A stretch of DNA of 22,501 bases from Pelagophyceae sp. CCMP2097. Lineage: Eukaryota; Sar; Pelagophyceae. Below, piece by piece: positions 9,901 through 18,900 of the stretch. The stretch covers positions 156,315-178,815 of the forward strand of contig MU657204.1 of NCBI GenBank assembly GCA_026770575.1, in the 5' to 3' direction. The notes below the pieces were generated by a model that did not search any database, was not told the origin of the DNA, and saw only the letters and a program-made list of their open reading frames with translations. Position 1 is the stretch's first letter. Every line of letters starts with the position of its first letter. Position numbers and translations under genes: made by a program.

Positions 9901-12900
9901 GCGACGCACGTTTCAACGGCAGGGTAGGCATCGACGACGCGGCCCCGCTCTCGCGCCCGACGACGTATGCCGCCTTGGCCGTGCGCATCCCTCCCAGGGC
10001 GGCCATCCTGGACGCGGCGCAGCGCGGCGTCGTTCCTGCCGGCGGTTCTGCGGGAGCCGACTTGGCAGCCGCGGCAGCCATGTCCTCGCGTTGCCACGTG
10101 GCGGCGGTTTCAAAGGACGGATATTTCAGAGACGTCGGCTGGGCGGCGGGGGCGGGCGAGACGACGGTTCGGGATCTCGCCGTCGTGGCGGCTGGCTTCG
10201 ACTTTGAGAATTCGTCGGAGTACTTATCGAACACGGGAGTGACGATCACGGCCCTCTGGCCCTCGCAGACGGGAGACGTCCTCTTCGCGGGCACGTCCGC
10301 GGGGGCCGTGCAGGTCCACGCCTGGCCCGCGCAAACTTCGACTCTCGAGCATTTCTCCGAGGTCGCGGCGCACTGCGGCGCCGTGGTCTCTTTACGCACC
10401 GGGGCAGACGACTCGCTGCTCTTCAGCGCCGGCCTAGACGGCTGCGTCTTTGTCTTTGCCGTGGCGCACCTCGAGCCGTTGTTGGCGGTGGGGGAGGCTC
10501 CTTTCCGCACTTTGGTGCAAAAGCCGGCCCTGGCCTCTGACGTCGTCCAAGTCTCCTTGCTCGCTCTCGAAGAGTCCGCTTCGAGGCTGGCGCAGCTGCG
10601 GGCGGCGCTCGAGGCGCAGAAGGCGGACAACGACTTCGTCCTTCATCGTCTGGGACCGGCGTCCCGGTGCCTCCAACACTCTTTTGGACGACTTTTGGGG
10701 GGCCAATTCGACTGCAACCTTTGATCGACCCCAGGTCCCAAAAGTAGAGAGGTCCCGGCATCGAATGGGCCGCACCGTACCGCGCCATCCCACGGGCGCT
10801 CCCAACCAACAGCCCCGCAAGGTTTCCTTTCAAATTCGCGAGGGGTCCAAAGGTTGCAGAGGTGTGAGAGATGCCACGCGTCGCAGAGAGTCCCGAGATG
10901 CATCGGGTCCAAAGATCCGTCGGAGCACCCAAGGAGAGGTCCCGCGGGCCCACAGATCTCGGGGTTCAGACGTCTCGAGATGCCACGGTTCAGAAAACTC
11001 GTGCGCCCGTCGATCCCATGGGATCCTCCTTTCGATCCCAGAGGTCCATCGACCCGAGAGATCCCAGAGGCCCGAGAATCGCGTCCCACGAGTCCGATCC
11101 AACGGGTCTCGAGATGCTCGAGGTGATCCCACGGGGCCCGGGGGACGGGGCGTCTGCAAAGGCCGCACGGGATCCCAGAGGTCCGTCAGAGTTTTCGAGA
11201 TGGCAGAGTTCGAGATGGGCCTTGCATCCCCCCGTCGAACACTTTGGGACGGCGTCGAAGCCGGAGCAGGGCGCGGTTGCGGGGGCTCTCCCAGGGCGCT
11301 GGCGGCCGCTCGGCGGCCGTGTTCGGACTTTTCGGAGGGGCTTTCAAATGGCCCCAAGATGGCACTACCCCTCGTAGGCAAGGACGTGCGTTGGGCTGCC
11401 GAGCTCAAAAGAGTCGCAACGGACCGCGACGCCGCCCTGGCCCACGAAAAAGCAAAGTTCGACGACCTGCTCGAGCAGACGGACAAGGCCGCGCAGATGC
11501 ACCGCAATTCGGTCGACGGTGTTTGGCAGCGTCGGTGACGTCGGGGGAACCCGCACCGGGGAAACGCGCACCGGGGAAACGCGCACCGGGGAACGCACCG
11601 GAGAACCCGCACCGGGGAACCCGCACCGGGACCCCACGCTGGCTCCAAATCCGGCAAACATTGGGGGCAGAGGCTCGAGGCGGCTTGCGCGGAGGCCCGA
11701 TGCGTTCAAGGCCCGAGGCTTGGCTTCCCTCGTCCGCGTGGACGCGAGAACCGCGCCGATGGACGTTTTTGGTCGGCGCCACCGCGCCAACGTGTGTTCA
11801 CCGAGCCGGTGCTTCAACGCAGCCGCAGATGGCGCCGCGACGTATGTGACCGGAGAGGAGAAACTGCCGAGTGGCGACTTTTCCCGGAGCGTCCTACGCC
11901 GTCGAGACCCAGCCGCCTTTGCAGCCTCGGAAGCCTCTCCGACGCAGCCGCAGATGGCCACCTCCGAGTGGCGCCGCGAAGTCACCTGTGGCTGGGTGGC
12001 CCCCGAGGTGCATCTTTGGGCGAAGAGCGGAGACGGGCGATTTTCGGCCCCGATTCTTCCCCGGTTGCGTATGCCGCGCCCCGGGGCAAAGTCTTGGGCG
12101 CACTCGGGCTCTCCTTCGACCCAGCCACAATTCATGCGGCTGGTCGAAGAATTGGCCGGGCGGTGCCCCAGCGACGGAGATGAACGCCACGGAACCGCGA
12201 GGGGGCTCGCCCCCCCTGACGCAGCCGCGTCTCCAAGAGGCGGTGCCGCAAGAGCGCCTTTGCGCGCCCTTGCAGAGACGCTCGCTGAATCCCCTCGCGA
12301 GGCGTTTCCCTCTTCCAGAGACGTGCGCTGCATGTCCATCGTACTTTCCGGGACACTCGCCAAATATAGGCAAAGCGGACCACCACACGCACGCGCTTCC
12401 GCCGCGCCGCCAACCCGAATGAAAGCGGCGATCGCCCCCGCGGGCGAGCAGGGGCCTTTTGCGGTTGGAAATTCCGCGCGGGCGCCGGTTTGCCCTCAGG
12501 CTCGAGGGCGCGCCGAGGGACGAACGCGGAGTCGAGCAGATGCCCCCCCAGAGTCTCGCAGGGGTCCACGCCGGGACGCGGCCTGTGTCGCGGCAAAGCG
12601 GGAGACGTACGATGGGAAAGCAACTCTCGGGAAAAGGTGCAGAAAGGGCCCGTCTAGGTGATCCACGACTTGGAAAATGCCTACGAGTCCAAACTGTCGC
12701 TCGAAATGGAGCGCTACGACCGCTTATCGGAAGAGATCGAAGACGTGCAGCAAAGATGCGAGGGTCTGCTGGAGGCGCAGAGGCACGAGCACGAGGCGGC
12801 CATCAGAGCAGCCGAGGGGCGCACCAAGAAGATCGAGAAAGAGCTGCGCTTACAAATCGACCGCCTGCACGAAGTGCGTGCTTGCTGGGCTGGCGGACTG

Positions 12901-15900
12901 GCATATTTCAATGTGATTCTTGATCACGCCAACGTGCATCATGTCAACGAGGAGGATCGAATCATTTCATTATTCAGCACTGCATTATTTTATCAACATT
13001 CACGATTTGTCCATGTTTATGTCATGATGTATATGTGACAACGTATCATTTAAATATCAACACACCAAACAACCCCACGCTCCCCCGCCCCTAGGACGCC
13101 AAGCACAACGAGCAAATGTTCCGCGAGGTGTTTTTTGGCGAACCCCCATGGAATCTCGGGAACCCTGGAGGCAACGCTCAACGTAGGTGCTGGACCAGCA
13201 GGAACACGAGTACGAGACGGAGCTGCAGCAGCTGATGGCCGCCGCCGCCGCCGAGCTGGCGGCGGAGCGGGACAACACCAACGCGGCCATCCAGTTGGTC
13301 GAGGCGCGCAACGCGCAGATGGCGCGGCTGGAGAAGAGCAAGGTGCGGGCTGTTTTTAAATATTTATTTATATTTTTACTTTTAAAAAAAAACTTTTTAT
13401 TTATACTTTTATACTTTATACTTTTTAAATTTTTCGTCCGTAGGTCGAACAGAAGGTGGTGAACCAGGCGCAGCGCGTCATCCTCGTCGCCGAAAAGGCC
13501 CGAAACGAAAAGTGCGTTTGGAGATTGGCATTCGTACGATGCCCGATGCGGCTGGGCAAGTCGAGATCCGACTCATCGGCGAGGAGGGTCATCGACGAGG
13601 TTGAGTGTCGGAGCTGTCACCGGGGCCCCGAGACGAACCTCGAGGCGACGCTCGAGACGGCTTGAAGGCGTTCTCGAGGCGCGATAGACGGTCCTGAAGA
13701 CGGCCCTCGAGGCGGTCCTCGAGGCGGCCTCGAGGCGGCCCCGAAACGATATGCACGAGGCGGCCTCGAGACGGCCCGTCTCGGCAGTCTTGGGACGTCC
13801 TCGAGGCGGTTCCGTCTCCGGCGGCCCTCTGAAAAAGCACGTCCTTTTGTGTTCAATTCCGACTTTTGAGGGGCTCTGGAAATGGCTCCCCCCGTCGTCG
13901 TCGAGCCGGGCGTTCGAAAGAGGCGTTTCGAGCAGAACGAGGCTGCGAGGAGGCTCTTGCGAGGCTCCTCGAAAAGGCATGCGCGCAGCTCCTTGTACGG
14001 GCCCTTGCTGTACGGGCCCTTGCACGGGCCCTCGTACGGCCCCTTGCACGGTCCCTCGCAAGGCCTCTTTCACGGGTTCTTGCAAAGTCTCTTGTCAAGG
14101 CCCCTCATACTCGCACCGTCCCTCCCCTCGAAGAGGGCCCTTGCACGACGCCTATCGCGGTCAAGCCCGACGGGCCCTCGCACGGGCCGCGTTTCGAGGA
14201 GATGAACATCCCTTGTGGTCCTGAAGGAAATGCCGGCCCCCTTGGCAAGGCGGGCCCGAAGCAGGGCGCCTCGCCCTCGCGAGGAGGCCCCTCGAAGGCA
14301 AGGCGCGGTCCCTCGCAATGTCCTTGCAAGGCCCCTCGCAATGTCCTTGCAAGGCCCCGTGCAACGGGCTCCTCTGCGTAAGCTCTTTGACGGCGCACCG
14401 TCTGGCCTTTGGGCGGGCCTCGAGGTTGCCATCGAAGGGCCCCTCGTCCTTGCAAGGCCCCGGAGAAAAGGGCCCTTGCGCATGAGGCCTCGTGCAAGGC
14501 CCCCTCCGTCTCGAAAAGGGCGCTCGAAAAGGACGCTTTGCGAGGCCACGTTTGCAGCCCGGTCGCAGGATGCATCGCGGCAGGGGCGCGCATGGGATGG
14601 GACCGATCCAACATGGGATGCCGCGCGGCAGGGGACCCGAATCGATGGAGAAGCCGCTCGACGGCAACGCGCTAGGCTGGCCAAGACGCTGTCTCACGTG
14701 CAAGGCCGCATGGCGGAGCGCGAGTCGACTCTCGAGGCAAAGGAGCAGACGATCCTGCGCCTGCGCCAGAAGAACGTCACGCTGGACAACTTTCGCTTCG
14801 TTTTGGACCACCGTGCAAATCCAGCGTTCTTCGTTGTGGGACCCGAATCCCTTCGAGGCACCGCCCTCGATGAGGGCCGCGCGCCTCGAATGGGCCCGAG
14901 AGAGAAGGGCCCGAACGATGCGTTTACAGAGGGGCCCTGGAGAAGGGCCCTGGAGAGAGGGGCCCCTCCGTTCGGGAAGCGCAGTCCACAAGGGGCTCTC
15001 CTTGGTCCCGGAAGACGGTCCCGAAGACGGTCCAAAGAGTTGGACGGCAGTCCCGCGGTGGAATCAGAGGCGGCCACGAGAAGATGCCGTTCGCGGGCGG
15101 CGGCGGCGGCCCCGTGGCGGGCCGGGGGGCCCTCTCTCAAAATACCACAAAATACCACACAATTCCAGGTGTCTCGCAGCTCACCGAGGAGCAGGGCCCC
15201 ATCGCGTCGCACGTCGCGGGGCTCGAGGCGCACATCAAAGCCATGTATGAATCCTTGTTGAGATGCCTTTCGGATTCGCCTCTCAGAGGCCTGAAGCCCA
15301 GATCGTATCGCAGCCCATCGTCTTGCCGATAGGTACGAGGAGCTCGCGAGCGAGGACGTTTCCAAAACGCGTCGGGCGCCGCGTCCCGAGATGCCTCGTC
15401 GAGGCGATTCCCACTGTGCACCACCTCCCGCCACGGCCCGGACAAACGAAAAGTCGCCGAAAGCCGCGTTTTCGACTTGGCGCATTCGACGCGTTGAAGA
15501 CGGGGTTCGACCGCTGGGTTGCGCCCAGATTGAGCAACCCAGCACTTTGGAGAATGGCTCTGCGGGTGTTTGGTGCCCCCGCAGTTGCTCTTTGGCGGCC
15601 ACGGTCGAACGGGTCGTTTGCAAGGCCTCTTTGGAGATGCGCTTGGAAAACGCGATAGGGCGGGCCCCTACAGAGCCCTCTTTTCAATCGGGTCGCCAAA
15701 GCTCCTTTCGAGCGGCGGCCCTCGGCAAGGCGCCCTAGAAGCTGCGTCGGGCCAAAGGGAGCGCCCACGCGCCGTTGAGAAGGGGCCCTCCAAAGGCGCC
15801 GTTTCGAGGGGGCCTTCGAGAAGGGGCTTTTTCGAGGCACCGTCCCGAGCGCCGTCTACTAGGGGCATTCCAAAGGCGCCTTTTTCGAGGGGCCGTCTCG

Positions 15901-18900
15901 GACGGGCCGTCTGACAGCAGGCTTCGAGGGGCCCTTGGAGAGGCCGGCGAGCAAGGCCTTGGAGACGGGGCCGCCGAGACGGAACCAAGAAGAGGGGGCT
16001 TCTCGAGGGGGCTTCTCGAGGGGGCTTCTCGAGGCGCCGAGGGACCGTCGAGACAGGACCGTTTCGAGAGACCATTTCGAGGGGCCGTCTCGAGGGGCGT
16101 TCAAGGGACCTTGAACCTCGGCAAGCGACCGCGCAGAGGCCGGGCTTTGGGACCGCCAAAGGAGCCCTCCGGAAGGCCCCCGGTCTCTTTGGCGGCCCGG
16201 CCGAATGCGCGGTCACTTGCTTGGGTCTCTTTCAAGGGCCCGGCCGAGCAACCGTCCAAGCGACTGCAGAAACTGTCCAGGGGGCGGCGCAGAGGGCCTG
16301 CAGTCGAAAATACTTGCGAAAGGAAACTTTTTAGAAAATCACAAAATAAAATATTAAAATAAAATAAAAAAAATAAAAAAGATTTAATAAAATCCAAAAA
16401 AATATTTCAAATTTCAAGTTAATTTTTGTAAAATTTTCAAAAAACTTTGACCGTCCAAGGGACCGTCTCGAAACCGCATTCGACCCTCACAGAGGGCGCG
16501 TCTCCGGGCCCCTCAAGGGAACCGTCCAACGGAACTTGCAAAGGACCCGCCCACGAAATCGTCCGAGCCTCTCGAGGTGCCCTCGAAAGGCGACGTTTCG
16601 AGGGGCCCTCGAAAGGCGACGTTTCGAGGGGCCCTCGACAGGCGACTTCTCGAATGGCCGACGGCTCTCGAGGCGCCGTTTCGAAGAGCCGTCTCCAGGG
16701 GCCATTTCGAGGCACCATCTCGAGGGGCTGTCTTCAGGCGCCGTTTCGAGTTGCCGCCGAGAGGGGCCTTCTCGAGGGGCCGTCTCTATTGGCCTTAGAG
16801 AGGGACCGCTGAAGCGAGTCTCCGATGGTCCCCGATGATCTTCTTCGAGTTCGAGTCGATTCTCTGTAATTCGATCGTATCCCTAGAGTCCAATATAGTT
16901 GGAATGCAAAACTTAAAATTAAAAGAGTACGACATCGGATCCGGAGTCCCGAGAGCATGCCCGACAGGTGCGGTGCAGCACTTGGGTCTCAAGGAGCTGA
17001 AGATCAAAACGCTGGGCAAGGAGCTGGCCTGCCTCCGCGGCGAGCTGCGCGAGCGCGAGAACTACATCGCCAAGTTCAAGCGCGAGTTATCCACGATGGT
17101 GGGCATCCAAACGCGTCGGCGGCAGCGTCCAAACGGGTTTTCGAAAAACGTGGTTTTGGGTGGAAACACGCGTTTTCGGCAAACGGCGCAGAGGCGGCGG
17201 CGCAAGGGCGATCTCGCGACACGGGGACCTTGCGAGATGCTCCCTCGCCAGGGGGATTTTCGAGACGAGGTCCGGGACCGAGAGGGGCCGACGTCACGGA
17301 GAGGCCAGAGGGACCTCGAAACAAGGGACCGGGCCACGGGGTGCTCCTCACCGGATCACAGGGTGCTCCTCGCCGGGTTGTTGCCACGGGGACCGTGCTG
17401 ACGCGGACCACGTCGCAGGGGACTGCGTCGCAGGGGACTGCGTCACGGCTTTCTTGTGACGGTCCCTTTTCACATGGACAAGCCACGGGGACTTTGGGCA
17501 AGGACCTTGTCGCAGGGTCCTTGAAGCAAGGTTCTTGTCGCAGGGTCCTTGTCGCAGGGTCCTTGTCGCAGGGTCCCTGTCGCAGGGTTCTTTTTTCAAA
17601 AGGACTTTTTCAAAAGGACCTTTTCAAAAGGACTTTTTCAAAAGGACCTTTTCAAAAGGACCTTTTCAAAAGGACCTTTTCAAAAGGACCTTTTCAAAAG
17701 GACCTTTCCACGGGGTCGCTGGGGCCTCGGCAGAGGGGGGTTTGAGTCGCAGGGGCGTTGTTGAACGAAGCGGGTTCTGGGGCCCTTTTCCGCAGGGCGT
17801 TGGGTCCGAAAGCGAGGAGAGGGCCTTTCGAGGACGCCCCCCCGCGGTCCGGGGCTGGCTCGGCGAGGTTTCGAATTCGCGGTGCCGTTGAGAGCGTCCC
17901 CGCTCCTCGTATCGGGGCGCTGGCCTCTGCCTCTTTCGAGGACCCGTCTCGGGGTGCCTTCAAAGGTCGCTTTCAAGGGTCCGTCTCCCGGCCCCCGGCA
18001 CTCGCAATGTCCCCCGACACCGGCCCCCGAGGCGGCCCCGTATACGGTTGCTCACTGGGACGGCTTCGTATGCAGTGCCTGCTGGGGTGCAAAGGTCCCC
18101 GGTGCCCCCCCGAGAAGGCCCCGCTCTTCCGTGCTGCGGCCAAACGAGCGCCTCGCGAAGAGGATGCCACCCGTCCGGTTGTCGGCGCCTCTGGCCGGGG
18201 CGCTCTTTGCTTTGAGTGCAGCATGCGAGAGTCACATTCCTCTGGCAACTTGCTACAGGAACCATCCTCGAGCCTCAAGGAACTTCCCTAGGCAAGGAGC
18301 TCGAGGACGCGATCAAGGAGGCGTACCGCACGTACGTAATGCGCCGGGACGACGGTCTGAGGCTGGAAAGGCAAGGCGCGTAGGCTCGTCAAAAAGGAAA
18401 AGCCACGAGCCATCGACACCAAGCGCCTCCTTCCGACGCCCGAGCCCCGATCCGGCGACGACGAGGCCGTGGCGTTGATGACGGCGACGAGCTTCGGCGA
18501 CGATTTCGCCGAAGCGGAATCCGCGCCCGTCCCATCGCCGTGTCCGTTGAAACGTTCGCGTCGGACGATTGCGCCTCGTGCGCGCGCCTCACGCCGAAAC
18601 GCAGGCCGGCGCGGAGACGGAACTTCGAGACGCCCTGGCCGAGGCGCACTCGCAAAGGGCAACGGTGCAGCGGGCTGCGGGCAACTTGAAGCACCGGCTG
18701 CAGACGGTTTGTTCTTTTTGACTCTCATTTTTTGAAAGGCCGACGTCACGAGACTTTTGTGGCACGCTGCTCGGAGAGAACCCTTTAGGCGAAGACTGAC
18801 GCGGACCGGCTGCAGCACGTCAAGCTCGGTGCGTCGAATCGCGGCAAGGGACGTTGCGGGTCGCGGGGGTGCATCCTCGCCCGGGTCCTTGCATCGGCCA

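Larger units (their letters stand above)
8361..9927 (+). repeat. Intron 11: 14-bp CCTCGAGACGGCCC tandem repeats plus two element B copies
   Basis: This 1567-nt intron begins with element B copy 3. About 8575-8880 is a tandem array with a 14-bp period (CCTCGAGACGGCCC and variants). About 8980-9560 is a mosaic of TTTTCGAGGGGCC and GGCGCCGTTTCGAG units. Element B copy 4 ends at the acceptor. The exon 11 frame runs through the whole intron without a stop, producing a spurious 724-codon frame (8033-10207). Confidence 0.85.

Noticed and set aside
8033..10207. 724-codon plus-strand reading frame
   Set aside because: Only its first part (8155-8360) is exon 11. The rest is CTCGAGACGG repeat and element B sequence, and it enters exon 12 in the wrong frame.
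11365..12363. 332-codon minus-strand frame
   Set aside because: Antisense to exon 13 and intron 13 repeats; low-complexity Arg/Ser/Pro composition.
17099..17104. Intron 21 donor at GTGGGC
   Set aside because: It would end exon 21 in phase 0 and drop VGIQT, losing the match to the family's VAYIQ region. The GTCGGC donor at 17115 fits both phase and homology.
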